In this document: piece by piece, positions 52,870 through 59,926 of the stretch
How positions within the stretch are numbered: the first letter of the stretch is position 1
How the letters are laid out: each line of letters opens with the position of its first letter
DNA from: a virus
IMG/VR virus record: IMGVR_UViG_3300015366_000202
Location: 1 to 64,000 of that record
DNA: 64,000 nt
Reading direction: 5' to 3' (one strand)
The notes under the pieces: model-generated
Databases searched by the model: none
What the model was told of the DNA's origin: nothing
The model's input: only the letters and a program-made list of their open reading frames with translations
Translations under genes and position numbers: made by a program

Positions 52870-52909
52870 GTATTATACGGGAATATTACACAAAGTCAAC
52901 AACTATTTT
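52870..52909 (-). repeat. 40-bp exact repeat carrying an early promoter, copy 1
   Basis: This block is identical to 53211-53250. On the minus strand it contains TTGACT, a 16-nt spacer and TATAAT (52872-52899). It drives the SprT-like gene. Confidence 0.92.
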
Positions 52910-52927
52910 ATCAATAAAAACAATGAT

Positions 52928-53182
52928 TTACGGCTTGAATGTCTCGTAACTACGAATAGGGCTGCGCTTGTCTGTATATCGGTCAATAAATTCTGGCACA
53001 ATTCCACGGGATTTTATGGTGGAGATTAATATGGACATATCACGATCCTCTTCCAGATATACAGTACCACCTCGTTGGTAACTATAACTGGAAATACGTT
53101 CTAATATTCCAAGATCAATCAACACTTTACGCTTCACCGCAGCCCAACCATGAGCAGGATCATTATAAAAACGAATTTTCAT
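52928..53182 (-). CDS. Hypothetical 84-residue protein
   Basis: The protein begins MKIRFYNDPAHGWAAVKRKV and contains LGILERISSYSYQRGGTVYL and EEDRDMSILI. This resembles small proteins found in phages and plasmids that deal with field-type data such as PAHGW...VYLEED, without assigned function. It is driven by the second copy of the repeated promoter. Confidence 0.65.
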   Translation of the reverse strand: MKIRFYNDPAHGWAAVKRKVLIDLGILERISSYSYQRGGTVYLEEDRDMSILISTIKSRGIVPEFIDRYTDKRSPIRSYETFKP

Positions 53183-53210
53183 GTCAGATGCCTTTTTGTT
53201 TGGAATGTGT

Positions 53211-53250
53211 GTATTATACGGGAATATTACACAAAGTCAACAACTATTTT
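53211..53250 (-). repeat. 40-bp exact repeat carrying an early promoter, copy 2
   Basis: Identical to 52870-52909. The promoter boxes are at 53213-53240 (TTGACT-16-TATAAT on the minus strand). It drives the 52928-53182 gene. Confidence 0.92.
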
Positions 53251-53266
53251 CAGATTTTATAACAAA

Positions 53267-53290
53267 AAATCCGGCATTATAGCCGGATTT
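53267..53290 (-). terminator. Intrinsic terminator after the late 53303-54986 unit
   Basis: AAATCCGGC and GCCGGATTT form a 9-bp stem with a 6-nt loop, followed on the minus strand by TTTTTTGTT. It separates the late unit from the early promoter copy at 53213. Confidence 0.92.
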
Positions 53291-53302
53291 AGTGTATTTT
53301 GG

Positions 53303-54181
53303 TTATACCACGAATTTGTAGAGTTTCAGTTTCTGCTTTTCTTCGTCACTTGCATTAGCAATTGCTTGCTCCTGCTGTGCTGGATGATTGGCATGTAATA
53401 TCCCATTAGCATCCAAATTTTTTGGATTGTGTAATAATGTTGAATGCTTTAATTCATCATTAGGTGTCGATGATACAGCACTGGATACGATAGCTAATCC
53501 AACATGCTTTCCTTCTGGTGTTTTGGTATTACCACCGCCAATTTCATCATCAGCTGCTCTATTATCATGTGCTGGTGTGATGGCTTGATAATCTTGATAA
53601 TGATATCTTATTTTTCTGCCATCTGGACGATGTATGGTTATATGACCAAATCCAGATTCATCATGATGTTCATCTGCTGTGGCATCAGTGGCATCAACCG
53701 CAACACCTTGATCCCAATTTCTAAATTTCTTCACTCTACCCATAAAATCTTCATGGGTTTTGTATGTTTTATCTTTGGTCTTTTTGGATTTCTTATTTGG
53801 TCTACGCAAACCAACAACAACGTATTGATTCATCCCAATGGATTCCCCAGTTTCTGGGTTTATGTTTTTGGTATTTTCTGTTGTTTTGATTTTTGTATGG
53901 GTGTGTCTCGTTACATTATTGAATATGGCTGATGCATTGTTATCTGGATCAGTATGCATGAAAGGACCCGGATTACTCCACACAATACTCTTGCCTCTTT
54001 TAGGATCAGTATAATCTGTAGTTTTCTTCGTATATCCATATTGAATATATGGTCTTCTTCCTGCTTCAACTTCCTTGAAATTTAAATAATTATGTAATGC
54101 ACCATATTTGTCATTGTGATCATTGGTGTAGTTATCACCACGAAGCAATAAGTTGCGTCCGTCATCTGTAGTATTAGTCAT
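53303..54181 (-). CDS. Late protein downstream of the internal-protein candidate
   Basis: The 292-residue protein contains GALHNYLNFKEVEAGRRPYI, FMHTDPDNNASAIFNNVTRH, VVVGLRRPNKKSKK, and an Asp/His-rich VAVDATDATADEHHDESGFG. It has no signal, membrane segment or recognised family. Its ATG overlaps the previous stop by 8 nt, so the two may act as subunits or be halves of one ancestral protein. It is transcribed from the late box at 55014 and ends at a strong terminator. Confidence 0.6.
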   Translation of the reverse strand: MTNTTDDGRNLLLRGDNYTNDHNDKYGALHNYLNFKEVEAGRRPYIQYGYTKKTTDYTDPKRGKSIVWSNPGPFMHTDPDNNASAIFNNVTRHTHTKIKTTENTKNINPETGESIGMNQYVVVGLRRPNKKSKKTKDKTYKTHEDFMGRVKKFRNWDQGVAVDATDATADEHHDESGFGHITIHRPDGRKIRYHYQDYQAITPAHDNRAADDEIGGGNTKTPEGKHVGLAIVSSAVSSTPNDELKHSTLLHNPKNLDANGILHANHPAQQEQAIANASDEEKQKLKLYKFVV

Positions 54182-54986
54182 TTGAAGAATTCTCCGCAGA
54201 ATTAGCTTGTTTATTCAATAGTCTTATATTGTGCATTAGTGTGATAACGTGATCACTTAGACTGTCTTTATTATGATGCTCTGCTTGTGAGTAATGATCT
54301 CTGGCTGCACGGATAATAGATTGCTTTCCTTGTGCCATTTGAGCCAAACATGTACCACCAATACCACGCTTTGTTCCAGTACCACCACATGATGCAGTTG
54401 CTGCTGGGCATGTCACAACATATTTCACACCACCAGATGTTATATGTGGATATCCTTCTGGGCTACCGGATAATCCATATGTTAAATTTTTTCTTCCCGC
54501 ACTTGGAACATCATTTGCTGTTTCATTTTTAGAATTACCAGCAGTATGTGTGCTCTGTAGTCCAGCAGCAGTTCTTCTTTGTTTTGCTAGAGACAAACGT
54601 GCTTTTTGGTCTTTTGGTGATAAGGAATCGAATTCCATTGCAACATTTACCGCATGAGCTGAAATTTCTTTATTTGATAATGGTTTATCACTGACACCAT
54701 ACACATCTTCTAAACGTTTCTGTTTTGCATTACGTATTTTTGTGTATTTTGGATCCCATCTATCAGCACCATATTCAGTGGATGCTACGTGATCTGCACC
54801 ATGCGCCTCTCTGATCAGAGATTCATCTGGTTCTGCCAATGTTACTAGATGCTTTTCTTTGTTGATTTTTTGATCTCTGGCATCTTGTGCGTCCATATTC
54901 ATAAATCCTTGTACACCAGCATCATAATCTACTCCTTTAGAATGTGTAAACACATCCTCTTTCAGGAACTCAATAAATGTTAGCAT
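54174..54986 (-). CDS. Candidate internal head protein with a T4-type capsid-targeting sequence
   Basis: The 270-residue protein begins MLTFIEFLKE, a close match in pattern to the 10-residue capsid-targeting sequence of T4 internal proteins (M-x-T-aromatic-x-E-F-aliphatic-x-E), which the prohead protease cuts after the final Glu. The rest is charged and helical, with a Cys-rich patch TCPAATASCGGTGTKRGIGG, TCLAQMAQG near residue 200. An exact TATAAATA box lies 28 nt upstream. It may be packaged in the head and injected. A prohead protease gene is not in this window. Confidence 0.55.
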   Translation of the reverse strand: MLTFIEFLKEDVFTHSKGVDYDAGVQGFMNMDAQDARDQKINKEKHLVTLAEPDESLIREAHGADHVASTEYGADRWDPKYTKIRNAKQKRLEDVYGVSDKPLSNKEISAHAVNVAMEFDSLSPKDQKARLSLAKQRRTAAGLQSTHTAGNSKNETANDVPSAGRKNLTYGLSGSPEGYPHITSGGVKYVVTCPAATASCGGTGTKRGIGGTCLAQMAQGKQSIIRAARDHYSQAEHHNKDSLSDHVITLMHNIRLLNKQANSAENSSND

Positions 54987-55013
54987 GTAGATATCCTCAA
55001 ATTATGTTTACTA

Positions 55014-55021
55014 TATTTATA
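55014..55021 (-). promoter_or_regulatory. T4-type late promoter box TATAAATA
   Basis: An exact late consensus on the minus strand, 28 nt before the internal-protein candidate. Confidence 0.78.
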
Positions 55022-55025
55022 TTTA

Positions 55026-55406
55026 TTAGATGATGATATCCATTCCCAAAACGGCATCTCTTTTGATGAATTTGAAGAGGGTTTGCTGTGGCGAAAAATA
55101 CTCACTAACTACAGAAATAACATCAGATGCATGGAATTTCTTACATGAGAACACATCCAGATACATGTCTCCGGTATCATTACAGAAATGAGCACAAATA
55201 TTACTGGTTTCAATCAGCTGAACAAGGGTGTATCCTGCCTTGTTTCCTGTGCCGAAATTGACAATTTGTGGATCACCATATGCCACCATATCAATTCTTT
55301 TCACTAATTCCCTAACAAAGGCATCAATATTATCCTTATCCATTATCTTTTCTTTATCACATGCTGCGCAATTCAGCATCAATGAAAATCCCCAATATCC
55401 ACTCAT
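55026..55406 (-). CDS. S-adenosylmethionine decarboxylase-like protein (SpeD)
   Basis: The 126-residue protein has the SpeD layout: WGFSLMLNCAAC at the start, then AGYTLVQLIETSNICAHF with the candidate self-cleaving serine S68 and H73, then YLDVFSCKKF with C88. SpeD decarboxylates SAM for polyamine synthesis after forming a pyruvoyl group. The usual ESH/HTWPE sequence is altered to ETSN/HFCN, so activity is uncertain. I chose ATG 55406 with GGAGAG upstream. Confidence 0.7.
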   Translation of the reverse strand: MSGYWGFSLMLNCAACDKEKIMDKDNIDAFVRELVKRIDMVAYGDPQIVNFGTGNKAGYTLVQLIETSNICAHFCNDTGDMYLDVFSCKKFHASDVISVVSEYFSPQQTLFKFIKRDAVLGMDIII

Positions 55407-55429
55407 ATTACTCTCCAATTTATTTTTTG

Positions 55430-55771
55430 TTATTTAATGTTTCTTTTATCATATGGCGATAATTCTTTGATTACGGATTTAGCCCTATCAATATCACCCT
55501 GTATGGCTAATTGACAATGATCCTTTTCCATCCAAGAAAGGAATGTTGACATGGCTTTACCCCATCGCTTTCCTTTTGTTTCAGCAACTCCGGCTCTTGC
55601 CGAAATAGTTATTCCCACTGTGCCGCCAGTAATGACGTTCCAAAAAACATCAAATGCCAATGCGATATAGCGACTAAATGTATAATTGCCCGAGAAAATA
55701 CCAGCAATTACCATTAATATAGTGAAAACAGTAAACCCAAGCGTAACGTATGCGATTGTTAAAATATCCAT
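55430..55771 (-). CDS. Membrane protein
   Basis: The 113-residue protein has two hydrophobic helices (about 3-27 and 33-57), a Gly/Thr-rich turn (NVITGGTVGITISARAG), and a soluble C-terminal tail. GGGGGA precedes the start. No family was recognised. Confidence 0.65.
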   Translation of the reverse strand: MDILTIAYVTLGFTVFTILMVIAGIFSGNYTFSRYIALAFDVFWNVITGGTVGITISARAGVAETKGKRWGKAMSTFLSWMEKDHCQLAIQGDIDRAKSVIKELSPYDKRNIK

Positions 55772-55800
55772 GAATATCCCCCGTTAAGTACTAGGGATAT

Positions 55801-55905
55801 TTATTCTTTTTTATCTTTTCTCTCAAAATAATTACATTTATCTGACCAATACATATATATCCCATAACAACAAAATATAAAAAATGCTTCTGCTTCAACG
55901 ATCAT
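55801..55905 (-). CDS. Possible 34-residue protein
   Basis: The frame begins at ATG 55905, overlapping the end of the preceding short gene, and encodes MIVEAEAFFIFCCYGIYMYW plus a charged tail. One membrane segment is likely. Support is limited to gene packing. Confidence 0.35.
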   Translation of the reverse strand: MIVEAEAFFIFCCYGIYMYWSDKCNYFERKDKKE

Positions 55906-56038
55906 CATTGATAACGTAAACATCTTTTTCGGATTTGTGGTGTGTTAGGCAATATACAGCTGGTAGTATTAAAAATAATATAAGAATACAAAATCTTTTG
56001 ATGATAAACATCATAGCCTGTTTTTGATATTTGTTCAT
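55895..56038 (-). CDS. 47-residue membrane protein, paralogue of its neighbour
   Basis: The sequence begins MNKYQKQAMMFIIKRFCILI. The adjacent 88-residue gene begins MNNYQKQAMIILAKKLGIIL, so the two are tandem paralogues. Its ATG overlaps that gene's stop as ATGA. It has a single membrane helix and a charged C-terminus. Confidence 0.65.
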   Translation of the reverse strand: MNKYQKQAMMFIIKRFCILILFLILPAVYCLTHHKSEKDVYVINDDR

Positions 56039-56301
56039 GATTTCTCTGCTCTCAATTTTTCATCTCTACTCTCTAGTTCTTTTGATATCCTTACCCAATC
56101 ACTGTATAGCATAGGAACAAATGTTAACCATGTATATACCATAGCTCCAACTATCCATACGACAAAAAGAGGAATAGCCCAAAAACTTAGATATATCAAA
56201 ACAATTGTTGCAATAAACACATTCAATATGGATACACCAAGTAGAATAATACCTAACTTTTTAGCTAAGATTATCATAGCTTGTTTTTGATAATTGTTCA
56301 T
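56035..56301 (-). CDS. Small membrane protein
   Basis: The 88-residue protein has hydrophobic helices at about 10-39 and 41-64, with a Lys/Glu-rich end. Its first 12 residues are repeated in the next gene. It is coupled by ATGA on both sides. Confidence 0.7.
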   Translation of the reverse strand: MNNYQKQAMIILAKKLGIILLGVSILNVFIATIVLIYLSFWAIPLFVVWIVGAMVYTWLTFVPMLYSDWVRISKELESRDEKLRAEKS

Positions 56302-56561
56302 TCTTCCTCTTCTTTAAGAATCAATTTCATTTCATGAATACGCATTGTATTTCTGAAATCACGAATCATTAGTTTAAATGTTAAATACAACGCAAAAGCA
56401 AACACCGCCGAGACAGACCAAAGTATAATTCTTTCTGATATATGTCTTCCAATAAAATAAATGGCTTTGGTGAACAAATAAATTGCTGGTGAAAGAATCA
56501 TAGTAGGTATGATAATTTCACCATACAATGTATACCAAAATGATTTTGATCTGTTATTCAT
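56298..56561 (-). CDS. Small membrane protein
   Basis: The 87-residue protein starts MNNRSKSFWYTLYGEIIIPT. It has helices at about 12-38 and 44-64 and an acidic C-terminus (EMKLILKEEEE). It is part of a run of overlapping membrane-protein genes. Confidence 0.7.
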   Translation of the reverse strand: MNNRSKSFWYTLYGEIIIPTMILSPAIYLFTKAIYFIGRHISERIILWSVSAVFAFALYLTFKLMIRDFRNTMRIHEMKLILKEEEE

Positions 56562-57000
56562 ATGTTAACCCCAAATACTGCATCATCCTTCGCTTTACCA
56601 TTGTATTTGGTATTCGGTGTTTTCTGTTTGTTGGTTCAAACCCAAGTATAGTACCCACTTCAACTACAGCACCAGACCTGCAAACTCCAGCATGACAATG
56701 TACAATCACATCATGCTTATCATCTATTGCAGATGTGAGAATCTTACACAGATATTCAGCCTGTGTTGGTGTGATTAAATCCTCATATCCACACTTATAC
56801 AAAACAGATGATTCCCAAGTATCATTGGTGACATCTGATTCATCAGCATCCAAAAATTTGAGCTGATACACTTCCTTGAATTTTTTCTTTGGAAAAGGAT
56901 GACCAACACCCGGATCTGAAATTTGGATCAGGATGGCATTAGATGAATCAGAATGATTCCCTTTAATAATATCATCTCTTGATACATTTTCAATGAACAT
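56554..57000 (-). CDS. Protein tyrosine/dual-specificity phosphatase-like protein
   Basis: The 148-residue protein has the P-loop VIVHCHAGVCRSGA (C102, R108), the HCx5R signature of cysteine phosphatases, and an upstream Asp-rich loop (FLDADESDVTND) that could supply the general acid. The family dephosphorylates Tyr/Ser/Thr or phosphoinositides. It resembles the cytosolic PTP-like proteins of large phages. It lies upstream of the small membrane-protein run. Confidence 0.8.
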   Translation of the reverse strand: MFIENVSRDDIIKGNHSDSSNAILIQISDPGVGHPFPKKKFKEVYQLKFLDADESDVTNDTWESSVLYKCGYEDLITPTQAEYLCKILTSAIDDKHDVIVHCHAGVCRSGAVVEVGTILGFEPTNRKHRIPNTMVKRRMMQYLGLTYE

Positions 57001-57037
57001 TTAATTTTATTTCCTAGATAATTCAATTTCAAAAATA

Positions 57038-57262
57038 TTATTCGATACCATATTCTTTTTTCATATCCCCAAGTTTACTTAGATATAACATTCGAATCCA
57101 AGCACCAAGAAATACAAGACCAAGAATTGAACTGGATACAAGCTGAACTGTTATGTCGCGAGAACAAACCATAATAGCAAAATTAGAAAACATGAATATG
57201 AAACAGAATGCTTCCCATATGGTTTTCTTGAGTGCCTTTTTCTTAATGGCTACGACATCCAT
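57038..57262 (-). CDS. Small membrane protein, possibly DUF2061-like
   Basis: The 74-residue protein has a Lys-rich start (AIKKKALKKTIWEAF) followed by two helices (about 16-34 and 38-60). The KxxxKxxxW start recalls DUF2061 membrane proteins. It overlaps the upstream stop by 1 nt (TAATG). Confidence 0.55.
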   Translation of the reverse strand: MDVVAIKKKALKKTIWEAFCFIFMFSNFAIMVCSRDITVQLVSSSILGLVFLGAWIRMLYLSKLGDMKKEYGIE

Positions 57263-57738
57263 TATTCAATACCCAATGCTTCTTTTGCTACTCTCTCAAG
57301 AAAAGCAATATACGTTTCACCGGAAGACCTATCTTCTAAATATGCATTATATAATGCGCTGTGTGGATTACCAACTTCACTAAAGTAGTTATTTGGATCA
57401 GCGTTTAGATCAAAGTAGATGGCTTCCTTTCCTCGGTAATATCCTGCTTCACGGGCTGATAATACCGGATTGCCTTTGTTGTCGTAATAGTTTGATGATT
57501 CAAATTGCTTATTATAATCATCAAATTGTGTATAATCAAAATACACACAAATACAATCGCATTCAATCGTAATGTTTGTGATGTTTGCTCTCATTCCCTT
57601 TTCAGCATAACACTCCATGTAGCGTATCTCGTTGGTGAACTCAACCGTAATCGGCATCTGACGGGTGCGAAAATCCATCAAGTCGAATCCAGATTCCAAT
57701 TCGCGGAATGTATTTGGAAACATCACATCAATCCTCAT
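57262..57738 (-). CDS. Hypothetical early protein
   Basis: The 158-residue acidic protein has MRIDVMFPNTFRELESGFDL, a beta region with IECDCICVYFDYTQFDDYNK, and a helical tail. No family was recognised. Driven by a TTGACT-16-TATAAT promoter (57755-57782). Confidence 0.65.
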   Translation of the reverse strand: MRIDVMFPNTFRELESGFDLMDFRTRQMPITVEFTNEIRYMECYAEKGMRANITNITIECDCICVYFDYTQFDDYNKQFESSNYYDNKGNPVLSAREAGYYRGKEAIYFDLNADPNNYFSEVGNPHSALYNAYLEDRSSGETYIAFLERVAKEALGIE

Positions 57739-57754
57739 AATTCAGTATATGGCG

Positions 57755-57782
57755 ATTATACAGGAAACAATATAGAAGTCAA
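57755..57782 (-). promoter_or_regulatory. Sigma70 promoter (TTGACT-16-TATAAT)
   Basis: Near-consensus minus-strand promoter 17 nt upstream of the 57262-57738 gene. Confidence 0.85.
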
Positions 57783-57791
57783 TAGATAAAT

Positions 57792-58043
57792 TCAGGAATT
57801 GGTACCAATACGATCAATTCTATCATGCAGATCATTTATCTGTGCCTGTAAAGTATCAAATGAATACTTTATGTCAGAAACCTCTGCATCATGTGCGTAT
57901 TTCAGGTTACATAAAATCTCGGCGGTGCTGAGACGATCCGGATCAAATGGTAGATCACCAACCTTTTCATTTATTTTGGCTTCTACCCATTCCAGCATGA
58001 TGTCGAAGGATGTCTGTACTGGTGGATTTGTATTTTTGCTCAT
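57792..58043 (-). CDS. Hypothetical 83-residue protein
   Basis: The protein begins MSKNTNPPVQTSFDIMLEWV and ends in a coiled-coil-like helix (FDTLQAQINDLHDRIDRIG). It is followed directly by the promoter at 57755. Function unknown. Confidence 0.6.
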   Translation of the reverse strand: MSKNTNPPVQTSFDIMLEWVEAKINEKVGDLPFDPDRLSTAEILCNLKYAHDAEVSDIKYSFDTLQAQINDLHDRIDRIGTNS

Positions 58044-58049
58044 GATATA

Positions 58050-58277
58050 TTATTCCGATATAACATCATCTTCGATAACACTCAACATCATTTTCTTCAT
58101 ATCTTCAAAGCTTTTTTGAAGGTCAATGAGGAATTTCCGTTTTGATCTAAATGATTCATTACCCTTCATATTCGAAAGCGTCCCGTTTAGGGGTTTAAGA
58201 TCTTTCAGTGCATCATCACAAGCCTTAATTACAGACTTGCAATATGCATTCATTGAGGTTCTTTGTTCTGGTGTCAT
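58050..58277 (-). CDS. Hypothetical 75-residue helical protein
   Basis: The protein begins MTPEQRTSMNAYCKSVIKAC and is basic and helical throughout. It lies 6 nt before the next gene and next to the first tRNA. Function unknown. Confidence 0.6.
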   Translation of the reverse strand: MTPEQRTSMNAYCKSVIKACDDALKDLKPLNGTLSNMKGNESFRSKRKFLIDLQKSFEDMKKMMLSVIEDDVISE

Positions 58278-58297
58278 ATGTGCTCATTATGTAATGA

Positions 58298-58385
58298 TGG
58301 CGGGTAGTGAAGGATTCGAACCCTCGTGGCTGTTACACCCATCTGATTTCAAATCAGCGACAATTGGCCTCTCTGTCAACTACCC
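58298..58385 (-). tRNA. tRNA-Ser (anticodon UGA)
   Basis: A full type II cloverleaf: 7-bp acceptor GGGTAGT/ACTACCC, anticodon loop TTTGAAA, long variable arm, T-arm GAGGG-TTCGAAT-CCTTC and an encoded CCA end. Confidence 0.92.
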
Positions 58386-58432
58386 ATAATCTTAGTGTAT
58401 ATTATTTATGATCAAATGTACAGCATTATTTT

Positions 58433-58522
58433 CGGAAGATGTAGGATTTGAACCCACAAACCATTTTTCAATGATCAAACAACTTTCGAAGTTGCGCGGC
58501 TCACCAATACCGTAGATCTTCC
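58433..58522 (-). tRNA. tRNA-Ser (anticodon CGA)
   Basis: A type II cloverleaf with acceptor GGAAGAT/ATCTTCC, anticodon loop TTCGAAA, long variable arm and discriminator G. No CCA is encoded. Confidence 0.88.
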
Positions 58523-58527
58523 ATATA

Positions 58528-58974
58528 TTATTGCATAAATTCCGGAACTTGTCTATTTTTCCAGTGAGCAATATGCCCCTTATGTAATTTATAGTATTTT
58601 CGGTATGATTCAATAACATTATTAGTTTTACAATCATCTGGCATTGCTTGTGCAAATGTAGTCAATTCCCCATCAGGAATGTTGTCTGGTGGTGATGTCA
58701 GTTGTTCGATTATAGCCTGACACTTATGCACTTTACCATATCTATGCGTATATTCCTTACACAATGCAATCCCCAACTCAACCAACCAAGAATAATTTGA
58801 TTTTGTTGATCTCGCCCATATAGTGCATGGGTGATTCCGATGTGTAGGTTTATACGGACCGCCACAAATCGTACTCAACATTTGTGCTGTCTCCAATGGC
58901 ATCTTAACCACATGCTTATCCATGTGCATCTGTGCTGATATTACAGGATCTTTATCTAATACAAATATGTTCAT
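58528..58974 (-). CDS. Conserved phage protein (MNIFVLD family)
   Basis: The 148-residue protein has MNIFVLDKDPVISAQMHMDK, HVVKMPLETAQML, YKPTHRNHPCTIWA, LCKEYTHRYGKVH and FAQAMPDDCK. This Cys/His-rich pattern is a well-conserved family of large phages, often annotated as hypothetical and sometimes compared with pyrimidine-dimer glycosylases. I cannot confirm an activity. It lies between tRNA genes. Confidence 0.75.
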   Translation of the reverse strand: MNIFVLDKDPVISAQMHMDKHVVKMPLETAQMLSTICGGPYKPTHRNHPCTIWARSTKSNYSWLVELGIALCKEYTHRYGKVHKCQAIIEQLTSPPDNIPDGELTTFAQAMPDDCKTNNVIESYRKYYKLHKGHIAHWKNRQVPEFMQ

Positions 58975-58988
58975 AATTTAGTGTGTAA

Positions 58989-59063
58989 TGGTGCGGATAG
59001 TGAGAATCGAACTCACATCTAAACGTTGGCAACGTCCAATAATAGCCTTTATACCATATCCGC
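58989..59063 (-). tRNA. tRNA-Gly (anticodon GCC)
   Basis: Cloverleaf with acceptor GCGGATA/TATCCGC, anticodon loop TTGCCAA, T-arm GTGAG-TTCGATT-CTCAC and an encoded CCA. Confidence 0.92.
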
Positions 59064-59076
59064 ATAATAATGTAAA

Positions 59077-59165
59077 TGGCAGAGGATAGTGGAATCGAAC
59101 CACAGCCAGTTTCCCAACTATCTTGATTTCCAATCAAGCGCAGATGCCAAACTGCAATATCCTCT
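59077..59165 (-). tRNA. tRNA-Ser (anticodon GGA)
   Basis: Type II cloverleaf with acceptor AGAGGAT/ATCCTCT, anticodon loop TTGGAAA, long variable arm and an encoded CCA. Confidence 0.9.
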
Positions 59166-59167
59166 AC

Positions 59168-59242
59168 TGGTGCCCAAATAAGGAATCGAACCTTAATCTC
59201 ATTCTTACCAAGAATGTATACTTACCATTGTAATATATGGGC
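59168..59242 (-). tRNA. tRNA-Thr (anticodon GGU)
   Basis: Cloverleaf with acceptor GCCCATA, anticodon loop TTGGTAA, T-arm AAGG-TTCGATT-CCTT and an encoded CCA. Confidence 0.88.
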
Positions 59243-59247
59243 AATGA

Positions 59248-59670
59248 TTACCTAATACCGATTAAAACAGCGTGATCATAAATGAGTTCACAGTCTGGCA
59301 TGTCAACAACATATACACATGGTATCATTTTGGTCGAATCATTTCTTCTACCTTCAAGATTAAAATAATTACCTTCCCACATAACATTTCTATAACAATG
59401 TATTGTTGCTGTGTCATTATGACTGAAGTTGATCGTGCATCCCCTAATCAGTCTATTACCAATATAAGATGGTATTTCTATGGAGTTGTGGATATGATAT
59501 ATCTTACCATCAACTAATTGATTATAGGTGATATCATTCAACAAATCATTTTCATTTAGTTCTCTGGTATATTGATTCGTTTTGGGTAAAATCCGTAAAT
59601 TTTTAGCTGCCACAGGAAATGCAACCACCGAAGCAATACCCAATCCAAGCAAAAAATGTCGTCTATTCAT
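59248..59670 (-). CDS. Small exported protein with a twin-arginine-type signal
   Basis: The 140-residue protein begins MNRRHFLLGLGIASVVAFPV, a compact Tat-type signal (R-R-x-F-L-x-G) followed by an Ala-x-Ala-like cleavage region. The mature part has YNQLVDGKIYHIHNSIEIPS, IRGCTINFSHNDTATIHCYR and ends CELIYDHAVLIG. It resembles one or two rungs of a right-handed beta-helix, as in pectate-lyase-like or phage tail proteins. It lies between tRNA genes. Tat signals are uncommon in phages. Confidence 0.65.
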   Translation of the reverse strand: MNRRHFLLGLGIASVVAFPVAAKNLRILPKTNQYTRELNENDLLNDITYNQLVDGKIYHIHNSIEIPSYIGNRLIRGCTINFSHNDTATIHCYRNVMWEGNYFNLEGRRNDSTKMIPCVYVVDMPDCELIYDHAVLIGIR

Positions 59671-59687
59671 AACAAATTCCTCGTATT

Positions 59688-59760
59688 TGGTAGCGGGCTA
59701 GGGTAACGATCCCTATTCGACTTAGGCTTATGAGACCTAGCGGTGCCATCACAACCCGCA
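59688..59760 (-). tRNA. tRNA with anticodon CAU (Met or Ile2)
   Basis: Anticodon loop CTCATAA on a 5-bp stem, acceptor GCGGGTT with AGCCCGC (one G-U), and an ACCA end. The T-loop (ATCGTTA) departs from consensus and the discriminator position is ambiguous. Met versus lysidine-Ile cannot be told apart by eye. Confidence 0.72.
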
Positions 59761-59764
59761 AAAC

Positions 59765-59839
59765 TGGTGCGCAAAGAAGGACTTGAACCTTCATCCTCGG
59801 TTTCGTAAACCGAAATTCTCTCCATTGAACTATTCGCGC
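59765..59839 (-). tRNA. tRNA-Arg (anticodon ACG)
   Basis: Cloverleaf with acceptor GCGCGAA, anticodon stem TCGGT/ACCGA with loop TTACGAA, T-arm GAAGG-TTCAAGT-CCTTC and an encoded CCA. Confidence 0.9.
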
Positions 59840-59844
59840 AAAAT

Positions 59845-59919
59845 TGGTTGTGGCGGTCAGACTCGAACTGACACATAATCCCCTATGATGGGATCTTTCT
59901 ACCATTGAACTACACCACA
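59845..59919 (-). tRNA. tRNA with anticodon CAU (Met or Ile2), second copy
   Basis: Acceptor TGTGGTG/CGCCACA, anticodon stem ATCCC/GGGAT with loop ATCATAG, T-arm GTCAG-TTCGAGT-CTGAC and an encoded CCA. It is a different sequence from the other CAU tRNA. Confidence 0.8.
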
Positions 59920-59926
59920 ATATTAT

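Noticed and set aside
53303-54986. Frameshift between the two overlapping late genes
   Set aside because: The overlap is only 8 nt, no slippery heptamer is present, and the downstream frame hits a stop shortly upstream of its ATG. Two coupled genes are the simpler reading.
59663-59920. Open frame across three tRNA genes
   Set aside because: It is fully explained by tRNA sequences and has no protein-like features.
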